This document shows positions 1-6,486 of a stretch of 7,477 nt of DNA, one piece after another; the stretch's first letter is position 1; each line of letters begins with the position of its first letter. A model generated the notes under the pieces. That model was not told where the DNA came from. It worked only from the letters and a program-made list of their open reading frames with translations, and ran no database searches. Source of the DNA: an uncultured Pirellula sp. (GTDB lineage Bacteria > Planctomycetota > Planctomycetia > Pirellulales > Pirellulaceae); the NCBI GenBank assembly GCA_903837255.1, contig CAILTZ010000079.1, positions 1-7,477 on the forward strand. Direction: 5' to 3'. Made by a program: the position numbers and the translations under genes.

Positions 1-229
1 GGTGGTGGCCTGCCTTGCGTGTGAAGGGCTGAGGTTCATTGACAACGACTTTGAGGGCATGCAGCATACGTGCGTTCTGGTCACATCGCGCACCTGAAAT
101 CCTGTGGGTCTATTTAGTAAACTCGCGTCGCTTGCCATTCGCGCCTGGCACTACTACCGATGGGGCGGCAACCCTATCCTACGAGCGTCTTCGTTGAACC
201 CCCAGCCAGCCGGATTTTTTGCTCGCAAG

Positions 230-988
230 CTATCGGGATTTGCGACGGCGTAACAAAATCGTACCGCCGACAAACAATGACCAACTCGCAAGCGACACTG
301 GCTCAGGAACCGCACCGCTCGAGAAGCTCTCGTTGCTGTAGCGGAGATATTGAACCTCAGCTTTCACATTGCCCCCGGTAGGAGTCCCATCACCAAAATA
401 GAATTGATTGCCCGAATAACCCGATGGCCGAGCTCCAAATGCTACCCGAGTTCCATTGACAAAGAACTCGTATGTATTGGTTGCCCCATAGCCCTTGTAT
501 AGGAACGTGTTGAAATCTTGGGAAAAATCGTAACCGGCACCGCTCGTAACCTGGTAAATTTGCCACCCATTCTTGTTGATTGCAAAGGCCGAAGACACGT
601 TAGGGTTGTAAGCCACGACGAAAAATCCGAAGGGACTCGATTGCCTGACCTTAATCCGCAGCTCCATCTCCAGGTCGGTGGTATGGTCAACAACATTGTC
701 TTTGTAGTAGTAAGCCGTCCTGTCAGTATTGGGCAACGTCGACGTGTAGGAGTCGAGCAGCAAGCGATTACTATCGAGGATCGATGCGAAGTCGCTTTCT
801 GGGCGTCCAGACTCCGTGGAAAAACTCATCCCCTGAGCAGATGGCAACGTTGGGTTCTGAGCAAAATCCAATGTCAAAACAGCGGCCTGCATCGGTGCCT
901 GACACAACCCCCAAACGGCCAAAAGGCAAACCCAGGACAGGCAAGATCGAAGCCGCTTGGCCGCTGACGGCAAAATAGATAGTTTCAC
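230..988 (-). CDS. PEP-CTERM sorting domain-containing secreted protein
   Basis: The 252-residue product is exported and then sorted at the cell surface. Residues 1-36 look like a signal peptide: basic N-region (K11, R12, R14), hydrophobic core at about 15-29, and a likely cut after 'MQAA' (33-36). The C-terminus is a classic PEP-CTERM tail: VPEP at 227-230, a hydrophobic helix at about 231-247, then a basic RRRK end. In this family the tail is processed by an exosortase, which is not encoded here. The middle (about 100-217) is rich in predicted beta strands with 'FFVNGTRVAFG' and 'FYFGDG', which suggests a concanavalin/laminin-G-like beta sandwich; that is inference. The start is GTG, with AGAGGA 10 nt upstream; the reading frame fits the signal peptide. 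It lies 146 nt downstream of the lipoprotein gene, and the gap holds a long inverted repeat. I see no convincing terminator after the TAG stop. Confidence 0.88.
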   Translation of the reverse strand: MKLSILPSAAKRLRSCLSWVCLLAVWGLCQAPMQAAVLTLDFAQNPTLPSAQGMSFSTESGRPESDFASILDSNRLLLDSYTSTLPNTDRTAYYYKDNVVDHTTDLEMELRIKVRQSSPFGFFVVAYNPNVSSAFAINKNGWQIYQVTSGAGYDFSQDFNTFLYKGYGATNTYEFFVNGTRVAFGARPSGYSGNQFYFGDGTPTGGNVKAEVQYLRYSNESFSSGAVPEPVSLASWSLFVGGTILLRRRKSR

Positions 989-1018
989 GCTAAAAGATCC
1001 TCTTCTTCAAACAGGACG

Positions 1019-1110
1019 GTAGAAGTATCAGTACTCAAGTGGGAGCCTCCCGGCAAAGGGAGTTCGTGAGGCAACTACCCCACCCCATTATGAGTACGAC
1101 TGGTATCTAC
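1019..1110 (-). promoter_or_regulatory. 92-nt imperfect inverted repeat, candidate structured 5' leader
   Basis: The whole stretch can fold on itself. The outer arms pair at 1019-1023 with 1106-1110, 1026-1031 with 1100-1105 (one G.U on the plus strand, an A.C mismatch on the minus), and 1032-1037 with 1091-1096. Small bulges sit at 1024-1025 and 1097-1099. Inside, GTGGG (1039-1043) pairs with CCCAC (1079-1083) and GCCTC (1045-1049) with GAGGC (1068-1072). CTCCC (1047-1051) with GGGAG (1058-1062) is an alternative to that last helix. It ends 30 nt before the PEP-CTERM start codon, so on the minus strand it would be a 5' leader of that gene or the 3' end of the lipoprotein transcript. I do not recognise a known riboswitch class. 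It could also be a REP-like repeat or a terminator lacking a U tract. The pairing is seen; the function is unknown. Confidence 0.5.
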
Positions 1111-1134
1111 ACGGTCGCTTTTGAAAGGGACCTT

Positions 1135-2661
1135 TTATCGAACCTTGGCGTCGAAGCGGACAAAGCCGCCTTCGCCGGGTTTGAGTTCCCGGTCGATCTC
1201 CCATCGCAAGACCGATGAGCCGGCATCGTTGGGGGTCGTTGAAAATCGAGCCTCAAGGCTCGATTGCTGAGAAGACTCGACGTACTCCAAGCGTGGCGCC
1301 AACGAATCGGTCACCACCAACTTCGATACCGGCTGCTCGCCGATGTTGTCGTAGCGGATCGTGAAGGAAATGATGTCTCCTGGGTTGGCGATCTGCTCGG
1401 ATGCCACCTTGCAAATCCGTACCCGAGCTCCCTTGTACTCATACAGGGTAAACTCGCGAGGTTGCTTCTGATCCACGATCACAGCTGCTTCTTGGCCATC
1501 GATCAAGACCTGCAAGGCGTCGATGTTCGACCATATCCGAGCTGCAGCTGCAGAAATCGCAAGCCTAGCCGGATCGGTCATCTTGATGTTTCCATTGCGA
1601 ATAATGTCTAGGTCTTCGTAGGGCTTGAAGGCATCGCTGATTTCACCCATTGGTAGAACCAACTCGGCCGGCATCGGTCGCTGACGGTCGCGGAAAGCTT
1701 CGACCACTCGTACCGTGTCCTTCGTATTGGCCCTGACCGGTGCCATGACCTGGATTGGTGGCAGTTTCTCTCTGATCGTTCCTGGTCCAGCGGGCAAATC
1801 AGCGGTTTGTGGACGCAGTGCCAACTCGGACTCCAGAACACCAGTGCGTTTCCGCACACTTCCAAATCGCGGTGCATAAATCGCAACACGGCAACCTGCC
1901 TGCACCTCGGTCATGCCAGCTTTGGTCGTGTACTGAATGACGGTGTCTTCGGGGTCCAAACCGACTTGGGAAAGATCCTCTCGAAGTCTCACGGGAGGAT
2001 CGCGGTCTCCACCGTCAAAGATGTATTCCTGTGGATCCATGCATCGGCCCGGCATCTCGCATTCAGGTTCGCAAGCTCCTTGCGGGCAAGGTCCTTGGTG
2101 AGGCGTCTTGCAACCCGCTCTGCACGCAAGCAATCCGCCACCGATTCGGTTCGGGAAAAGAGGTCGATAAGGACCATGCAAACCGGGTGGACAACAAGCA
2201 TCGCCACTGGTTGCATGACCGTTTGGCTGGCACTCGACGGTCGCGCCGTTGGATTCAAAACTTGCAGCCGGTGAGCCGCTCACTGCATTACTTGCCAATC
2301 GGCGATGGCCGACGGTTTGATAAGGAGACCCGCTGACGGGTGTTGCAGGATCAACGTATTGAGGTCCGGCGATCGAGGGTGTACGAGGGACCGCGTAGCT
2401 CTCGGGCTGGCTGTGCGGACCGGCCGTCGGCTGAGCCATGTGAGAGGCTGGCACAACACTCGATCCAGAAATTGCATTCGCCGTTGGACTGGCAGACTGC
2501 TGTGGCATCTGGGCATCGCGCGGCAAACGCCTGTCTCTGCTGGATCCCTGCTCGGACAACGAGGATTTGAGAATCGCAGTGCTAGATGCACATCCAAAGA
2601 ATCCGCATAGGCACAGGGCTATCACCGAGCCGAGTATGGTTGGATTTCGCCGTCGCGTCAT
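1135..2661 (-). CDS. Cys-rich DUF11 domain lipoprotein
   Basis: The 508-residue product is a probable outer-surface lipoprotein. Residues 1-24 form a lipoprotein signal: TRRR, a hydrophobic core, then a lipobox-like FFGC with C24 as the lipidated residue. Residues 25-140 are a low-complexity Ser/Pro/Gln/Ala linker. Residues 144-207 contain nine cysteines (144, 156, 157, 180, 184, 192, 197, 201, 207), followed by 'FDGGDRDPP'. A middle module has 'VAIYAPRFGSVRK'. The C-terminus (about 415-508) is a DUF11 repeat (PF01345-type): NPGD, FTIRYDNIGEQPV, VTDSL, LEYVESS, then LRWEI and LKPGEGG. DUF11 domains are common in bacterial surface proteins. I chose the ATG at 2661 because GAAGGG lies 8 nt upstream and it opens directly onto the signal sequence. 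An in-frame GTG at 2715, overlapping the previous stop, would add 18 charged residues. It follows the paralogue gene by 53 nt, so co-transcription is likely. Confidence 0.85.
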   Translation of the reverse strand: MTRRRNPTILGSVIALCLCGFFGCASSTAILKSSLSEQGSSRDRRLPRDAQMPQQSASPTANAISGSSVVPASHMAQPTAGPHSQPESYAVPRTPSIAGPQYVDPATPVSGSPYQTVGHRRLASNAVSGSPAASFESNGATVECQPNGHATSGDACCPPGLHGPYRPLFPNRIGGGLLACRAGCKTPHQGPCPQGACEPECEMPGRCMDPQEYIFDGGDRDPPVRLREDLSQVGLDPEDTVIQYTTKAGMTEVQAGCRVAIYAPRFGSVRKRTGVLESELALRPQTADLPAGPGTIREKLPPIQVMAPVRANTKDTVRVVEAFRDRQRPMPAELVLPMGEISDAFKPYEDLDIIRNGNIKMTDPARLAISAAAARIWSNIDALQVLIDGQEAAVIVDQKQPREFTLYEYKGARVRICKVASEQIANPGDIISFTIRYDNIGEQPVSKLVVTDSLAPRLEYVESSQQSSLEARFSTTPNDAGSSVLRWEIDRELKPGEGGFVRFDAKVR

Positions 2662-2714
2662 AGGGCGCACCCTTCTGTTGGCAATTCGTGTTTCTAGCAA
2701 GTCTTGGCCCACCA

Positions 2715-3605
2715 CTAGCGTGAATCGCTGATCGAGCCCGATGCAGCTGGATTGCCAATCGCACTTTGGCCCACAGGATTGGCACTTGGGTACTCGATGA
2801 TCGGCCAGCGACCTTCATCGATGAGCATCTGTTTGGTCGGGATGGGTTTGAGGGTCGTCCAAGGTGGACAGTGGTAGAGAAACTCCAGCCAGTCTTGACC
2901 TTGGGTGATGTTCGGAACCCTGGAGCCCATTCGCAGAATCGCGACTGGACGCCCGAGTTGGTCTGCGGTGCGAAGTGCATTTTGAGTTGGCTGAATATCG
3001 ATGACCCGCTGCGGCTTGCCGGATGTGTCGACCGGCTCGGCGACTTCGGAGTCCTCGAGATAGATCACTTTCATGACCAACTCGCCACGGGCTGCATCCG
3101 CAATATCGTTTTCATCGATTTCGATCGGGATCGGGAATCGGTGCTCACGCTCTGCCGGAGGACAAGTCTTGTCGATGACCTCGATTGTCGGAAAAAGCTC
3201 CAGGTCTGGGTCCCCTTCGACTCCCGTGAGCCTCAAGCGATAGACCGCACCGACCAGTAGCCCAACACGAGCCGGATTGGGCATATCAGGTGCGAACTGA
3301 CCAGCTTCGGCGAAATTGAATTTCACCCCTTTGGGCCCGCGTACCTCGACAGCTTGCCAAGCCCCCCGCAGTTGCGGTTTGCGCTGCAGTTGGATCGAGC
3401 CGATCGCACCTGGAAGCATCTCATCGTCCATAAGGCTCCGGGTGGCGTTTGGAAGCCGTCCCGCAGCAGATGTAGGGTTGTAAGACGACGGATTGTAAAC
3501 CGCTTGTCCCATAGCAACGTTGCTAAAGAGGACCGCCAGGACGCAGATCACAATGAAAGCGACCCATCCTAGCACCATCGTCGGAAAGGAAATGTGTCGG
3601 AACAT
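2715..3605 (-). CDS. Secreted hypothetical protein, short paralogue of the upstream gene product
   Basis: The 296-residue product has a signal peptide: FRHISFPT, a hydrophobic stretch at about 11-31, and a probable cut after 'MGQA' (32-35). It continues with a YNPSSYNPTS motif. Residues about 85-230 match the upstream gene's product (3717-4916) in order: YRLRLTGVEG against YRLKLTDVAG, LELFPTIEV against VELYPTVEV, ENDIADAARGEL against EEDLDQALSGNF, VMKVIYLEDSE against VTKVIYLPDPE, and VAILRMGS against LAIVRLGN. I do not recognise a named family. The tail (231-296) has WLEFLYHCPPWTTLKPIP and a polar end. I chose the ATG at 3605 because AGGA lies 6 nt upstream and the terminator-like hairpin at 3636-3662 would otherwise fall inside the coding region. 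The alternative is a double ATG at 3671, which adds 22 residues before the signal peptide. The stop overlaps an unused GTG at 2715. Confidence 0.8.
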   Translation of the reverse strand: MFRHISFPTMVLGWVAFIVICVLAVLFSNVAMGQAVYNPSSYNPTSAAGRLPNATRSLMDDEMLPGAIGSIQLQRKPQLRGAWQAVEVRGPKGVKFNFAEAGQFAPDMPNPARVGLLVGAVYRLRLTGVEGDPDLELFPTIEVIDKTCPPAEREHRFPIPIEIDENDIADAARGELVMKVIYLEDSEVAEPVDTSGKPQRVIDIQPTQNALRTADQLGRPVAILRMGSRVPNITQGQDWLEFLYHCPPWTTLKPIPTKQMLIDEGRWPIIEYPSANPVGQSAIGNPAASGSISDSR

Positions 3606-3635
3606 GCTGAATCCTAACGGCTTGCTCGTTAACAA

Positions 3636-3662
3636 AATAGTCCCAGACGACCCGGGACTATT
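3636..3662 (-). terminator. Intergenic intrinsic terminator-like hairpin between the paralogues
   Basis: A perfect 9-bp inverted repeat, AATAGTCCC (3636-3644) and GGGACTATT (3654-3662), is separated by a 9-nt loop. On the minus strand the second arm runs into TTTTGTT, giving a stem followed by a short U-rich tail, as in intrinsic terminators. It lies 54 nt after the stop of the 3717-4916 gene and 30 nt before the start of the next gene. It may end most transcripts of the first gene, or act as a partial terminator or RNA-stabilising 3' end within an operon. Confidence 0.55.
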
Positions 3663-3716
3663 CTTCATCATTCATCAACATCCGAAACTCGGAACAAAGG
3701 ACTCGCTCAGCCGCGA

Positions 3717-4916
3717 TTAACGGATTTGCGGTGTTCCTGGAGGGCAGTACTCGCCTGCACCCGGACCACCTGCACCGCCAGGTCCAGGTCCTTGGGCTCC
3801 ACCGTAGAGGTTCGATGGAACCGGACGGCTGGCATTGTAAAACCCGGGTCTTCCAGCTGGATATCCAGGATTGATGTTCTGCTCACGGATGCGGATGTGG
3901 CTCGGAGGTGTTGGATAGCTGTATCCAGGTTGCTGACGAACCGTCATCTTCATCTTGTCGACAGGATCAGGAATGTGCATGTGAGTCTTGTTCTTCATCA
4001 CGTGCTGCTGGAGTCCTGCTTTGTGTCCAAATGGAATGTGAGGAGGACCAGGCAATCCGATCGGTGTACCACTGTAGGTCATCCCGTACTGAGGAGCCGT
4101 TACGCCGGCAACCATATTGGGAGGAGCGCTCATCGGGTCGATAGGACGGCCATCTGGACCACACATGCCACCGGGCCCCATACCACCGGGTCCCATACCA
4201 CCGGGTCCCATCAAACCGGGCACTCCGCCGTTGGCATAAGCCGCAGCGGTCAGTTCGATGTCTTTGTTACCCAAGCGAACAATCGCTAGAATAGAACCAC
4301 GACGGTCAGCTTCGATGATCGGATCCAATCCTGGTTCGAGTCGGGTGCTGACCAAGGTATCGATTCCGGAGATGACCTCGCCTTGGAACTCAGGATCAGG
4401 CAAGTAGATCACTTTGGTTACAAAGTTACCCGACAAAGCTTGATCGAGGTCTTCCTCGGTAAACTGAATCGAGATCGCATTGTGAGCCAAATACGCAGCG
4501 GTCCGTGGATTCGAGTGGCCGACTTCTACCGTAGGATAGAGCTCCACACCTTCGCGACCAGCGACATCTGTAAGCTTGAGCCGATAGATGCCACCTTGGG
4601 CAAACTCCAATCGTCCAGGGACAATCAGACAGTCGCTGGTGAACGATCCGTCGCCGACGACATCGTAGGAGATCTTCATCGACTGAGGTTGATTGAACAG
4701 GATTTGAGTCGTCGGTACCGGCACCCCTGCGCCATAACCTGGGACTGGGATGGTCTCTGGTGCCAAAACACCAGGACCGGGACCACCTACCATCGGGCCG
4801 GGTTCGGCCAGACGTGCAGCAGGCGGCATGTTGTGTCGAATAGCGGGCTCGCCCCCCAAGCTTGGTGCAGCCAAACCCAAAGCGGCTATCACGCTTAAAA
4901 ACTTTACCTTCTTCAT
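3717..4916 (-). CDS. Secreted Gly/Pro/Met-rich hypothetical protein with MGPGG repeats
   Basis: The 399-residue product is exported. Residues 1-22 form a signal peptide: KKVK, a hydrophobic core, and a cut near 'PSLGG'. A Pro/Gly/Val-rich spacer (about 30-72) precedes a conserved module (about 76-222) shared with the next gene's product, marked by YRLKLTDVAG, VELYPTVEV, TEEDLDQALSG, VTKVIYLPDPE and LAIVRLGN. Residues about 236-251 are three MGPGG units. The rest is a disordered-looking tail rich in Pro, Gly, Met and His, ending in CPPGTPQIR. I do not recognise a family; a structural or matrix role is a guess from composition. I chose the ATG at 4916 because GAGGGG lies 7 nt upstream and the signal peptide starts there. 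An upstream in-frame ATG at 4985 would add 23 residues with no support. It is the first gene of the minus-strand block and diverges from the gene at 5143. Confidence 0.83.
   Translation of the reverse strand: MKKVKFLSVIAALGLAAPSLGGEPAIRHNMPPAARLAEPGPMVGGPGPGVLAPETIPVPGYGAGVPVPTTQILFNQPQSMKISYDVVGDGSFTSDCLIVPGRLEFAQGGIYRLKLTDVAGREGVELYPTVEVGHSNPRTAAYLAHNAISIQFTEEDLDQALSGNFVTKVIYLPDPEFQGEVISGIDTLVSTRLEPGLDPIIEADRRGSILAIVRLGNKDIELTAAAYANGGVPGLMGPGGMGPGGMGPGGMCGPDGRPIDPMSAPPNMVAGVTAPQYGMTYSGTPIGLPGPPHIPFGHKAGLQQHVMKNKTHMHIPDPVDKMKMTVRQQPGYSYPTPPSHIRIREQNINPGYPAGRPGFYNASRPVPSNLYGGAQGPGPGGAGGPGAGEYCPPGTPQIR
4171..4215 (-). repeat. Three 15-bp tandem repeats encoding MGPGG
   Basis: Three adjacent 15-nt units (4171-4185, 4186-4200, 4201-4215), read on the plus strand, all begin ccggg and differ at a few positions. 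They are in frame with the secreted protein gene and encode the repeated MGPGG block between its conserved module and its disordered tail. In-frame units of this kind can expand or contract by slippage without breaking the gene. Confidence 0.85.
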
Positions 4917-5054
4917 GCGATTCCCCTCGGAATGACTTGGGTCAAGCCAGCTTCGCGCTAGGCAGTTACGACCGATTGTTTCCACCTGGACGCGAACCGT
5001 CCTTGGAACCTACAATCCGATGCGGCAGGCCGCCGGTATGCAGATCCGTCAGGA

Positions 5055-5077
5055 GCCTCAAAAGCGGAATTTGAGGC
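5055..5077. promoter_or_regulatory. 8-bp inverted repeat in the divergent intergenic region
   Basis: GCCTCAAA (5055-5062) and TTTGAGGC (5070-5077) are perfect inverted copies separated by 7 nt. The site lies between two divergent genes, 138 nt from the minus-strand start at 4916 and 65 nt from the plus-strand start at 5143. That geometry suits an operator for a dimeric regulator of either gene, or a leader hairpin. No regulator gene is in the window, so the function is a guess. A weaker 5-bp hairpin (GGACG/CGTCC, 4988-5002) lies closer to the minus-strand gene. Confidence 0.35.
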
Positions 5078-5142
5078 GCGTCTTAGTTCTATGTTCGGCA
5101 CTGCGCTTTCGTTTTCTTTGATAAAATCGGTACGACTCGACC

Positions 5143-6213
5143 ATGGAAAAAAGGTTTTCAGTTGCTAGCATTCTCAAAGCGGTCGCTTCATTGCCCGTCT
5201 TGCTAGCCGCCTCGCTGCTGGTCGCCTGGATGCTCTGGAACCGCCCAGCGAACTTGATGGCATCGGCCGAGCCTGTTTTCCTGCCCCCCTCCCCTGCCCC
5301 GAAAGATTCCCAAGTCCCTGAGGGCTCTGAGCAAAGTTCGCCTAGCAGCGTTCCCTCTTCTGGTTCCTCCGAGGCGATCACCCCGGTTACCACCGACCCG
5401 AACCAATTGGTCTTGGCCGCCGTTCGCCAAGCCGTCTGGGGGCCATCGATCTACTGCCGCGTTCAACAGACCACCAATGCCTATGGCCAGCGAGCTCTCC
5501 TGATCGGTGAGCTGAAATCCGAAGCCCTATCGAACTCCCCAATGCGTAGACTCCGCTACACGGCCCGCGTCGCCGTCGGCGAGACAGCCTTCGATCTGCT
5601 CCAAGTCTCTGATGGACGGATGATGTGGACCCGCTCGAGCCCGAACGCTCCCCCGAAACGGATCATCCTCGACCAAGTCCTCCAGAGCATCCCGAGCAGT
5701 CTGCAATACCCCGATACTCGCCCTGAAGTGCATCTACTGTTGGCCGTCGGAGGCCAAGCCGAATTGCTGCGAGGACTTTATCATCGCTACAACTGGTACA
5801 AGGCCGTCAGCGGCAAGATAGGGGGTGCGGATGTATGGCAGTTGGTTGGCCGACTGCGAACCGAGCCGACGCGCATCGCGGGCAACGCTCCGATCGACAA
5901 CATGAACAGCGACATCGCAAGTCCATCGCCCAATCTGCCGACCGAAGCCCGATTGACGCTGAGTCGATCGACAAAGCTCCCTTATTTTCCGTTCATTATC
6001 GAGTACTTCCAACGAACACCGAAATCCTCTGGGACCAAGAGTCCGTTTGAATTGATGTCGCGGATTGAGTTCAAGGACCCGACGACGGAGATTCAGTTTC
6101 ACGACAAGGACTTTGAGCGATTCAGCGAAACGGTTGAAGAGATCAAGGATGAGACGCAAGACTATTTGCCCACGATCCGTCTTAGTGCAGAGTCGCTCCG
6201 AACCGCACGTTGA
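5143..6213 (+). CDS. Exported or membrane-anchored hypothetical protein, possibly LolA-like fold
   Basis: The 356-residue product has an N-terminal hydrophobic segment (about 10-31) that is either a membrane anchor or a signal peptide cut near 'ASA' (40-42). A Pro/Ser-rich linker (about 43-88) follows. The globular part (about 89-325) alternates strands and short helices: IYCRVQQT, LLIGELKSE, RLRYTARVAVGE, LLQVSDGRMMWT, ADVWQLVGRL, LPYFPFIIEYFQ, MSRIEFKD and the F-rich end. Short strand pairs with 'DGRMMWT' and 'PYFPFIIEYF' recall the LolA/LppX-like lipoprotein-carrier superfamily, but this is fold-level inference and I cannot name a family. No catalytic motif is evident. The start at 5143 has no clear Shine-Dalgarno sequence; an AT-rich GATAAAAT about 15-23 nt upstream could be a -10 box of a nearly leaderless transcript. 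A probable terminator follows the stop. The base composition is GC-rich like the neighbouring genes, so I see no sign of transfer. Confidence 0.82.
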   Translation: MEKRFSVASILKAVASLPVLLAASLLVAWMLWNRPANLMASAEPVFLPPSPAPKDSQVPEGSEQSSPSSVPSSGSSEAITPVTTDPNQLVLAAVRQAVWGPSIYCRVQQTTNAYGQRALLIGELKSEALSNSPMRRLRYTARVAVGETAFDLLQVSDGRMMWTRSSPNAPPKRIILDQVLQSIPSSLQYPDTRPEVHLLLAVGGQAELLRGLYHRYNWYKAVSGKIGGADVWQLVGRLRTEPTRIAGNAPIDNMNSDIASPSPNLPTEARLTLSRSTKLPYFPFIIEYFQRTPKSSGTKSPFELMSRIEFKDPTTEIQFHDKDFERFSETVEEIKDETQDYLPTIRLSAESLRTAR

Positions 6214-6238
6214 ACGTGCTTGGCTCAATCGAGCTTGT

Positions 6239-6275
6239 GCCAGCGTTTCAGCTGGCGTTCTCTTTCCTTTTGAAA
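6239..6275 (+). terminator. Probable intrinsic terminator of the 5143-6213 gene
   Basis: A 6-bp stem, GCCAGC (6239-6244) and GCTGGC (6251-6256), closes a 6-nt loop and is followed by an interrupted T-rich tract (GTTCTCTTTCCTTTT). It begins 25 nt after the TGA stop. The stem is short and the T tract contains C residues, so termination may be partial. Confidence 0.5.
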
Positions 6276-6283
6276 TTCCGCGA

Positions 6284-6305
6284 TCGGATCGATGCTCGGA
6301 TCGAT
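6284..6305. repeat. Direct repeat of TCGGATCGAT
   Basis: Two identical 10-nt copies (6284-6293 and 6296-6305) are separated by two bases. They lie just after the terminator in the non-coding gap before the Rpn gene. Each copy contains the palindrome ATCGAT. Two copies in phase (12 nt apart) could be a protein-binding site or plain local duplication; nothing more can be said. Confidence 0.5.
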
Positions 6306-6420
6306 TTCCTCTTCCATCACTTTAAAGAAGCTAGCTCCCAGCGTTTTAGCTCAGCGTAAGTAGCGTAAACTTCGGTTAGGTTTAGCTTAGTAAATGAATA
6401 AAAAACAGATGCTGTGCGTC

Positions 6421-6486
6421 TTGGGGGCTCTGCCCCCAAACCCCCGGGATTTAGCGCATTGTGGCCAGAGGCAAGTGGCACTTGCC
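6421..6486. repeat. Pair of strong palindromes at the start of the Rpn gene, REP-like
   Basis: Two near-perfect hairpins occur within 66 nt. The first is TTGGGGGC (6421-6428) and GCCCCCAA (6432-6439) with a 3-nt loop, followed by a C-rich CCCCCGGG. The second is GGCAAGTG (6470-6477) and CACTTGCC (6479-6486) around a single base. GC-rich hairpins with 3-nt loops are typical of extragenic palindromes that recur in bacterial genomes, but copy number cannot be judged from one window. The second palindrome overlaps the annotated N-terminus of the nuclease gene, so it may lie in the leader or in the first codons. Confidence 0.55.

Noticed and set aside
40..68. TTGACA at 40-45 as a sigma-70 -35 box.
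   Set aside because: The hexamer 17 nt downstream (CAGCAT) is a poor -10 box and no plus-strand gene follows.
1..229. Short open stretches at the left edge: plus strand 2-97, and minus strand from an ATG at 67 running off the window.
   Set aside because: Each is only 22-31 codons, they overlap one another, lack a ribosome binding site and show no recognisable motif. The rest of 1-229 shows nothing I can support.
518..967. Plus-strand open frame opposite the PEP-CTERM gene.
   Set aside because: It is antisense to a gene with clear signal peptide and PEP-CTERM tail; its own translation has no domain-like pattern.
1056..1078. Sigma-54-type promoter ahead of the PEP-CTERM gene, as known for some PEP-CTERM regulons.
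   Set aside because: CACG and TTGC are present on the minus strand but with the wrong spacing, and the GG of the -24 element is absent.
5058..5393. Minus-strand open frame overlapping the start of the 5143-6213 gene.
   Set aside because: It overlaps the well-supported hydrophobic N-terminus on the other strand; it has no ribosome binding site pattern or motif.
6399..6415. Minus-strand mini hairpin ACAG/CTGT followed by a run of T, as a terminator.
   Set aside because: The 4-bp stem is too weak and there is no supported minus-strand gene feeding into it.
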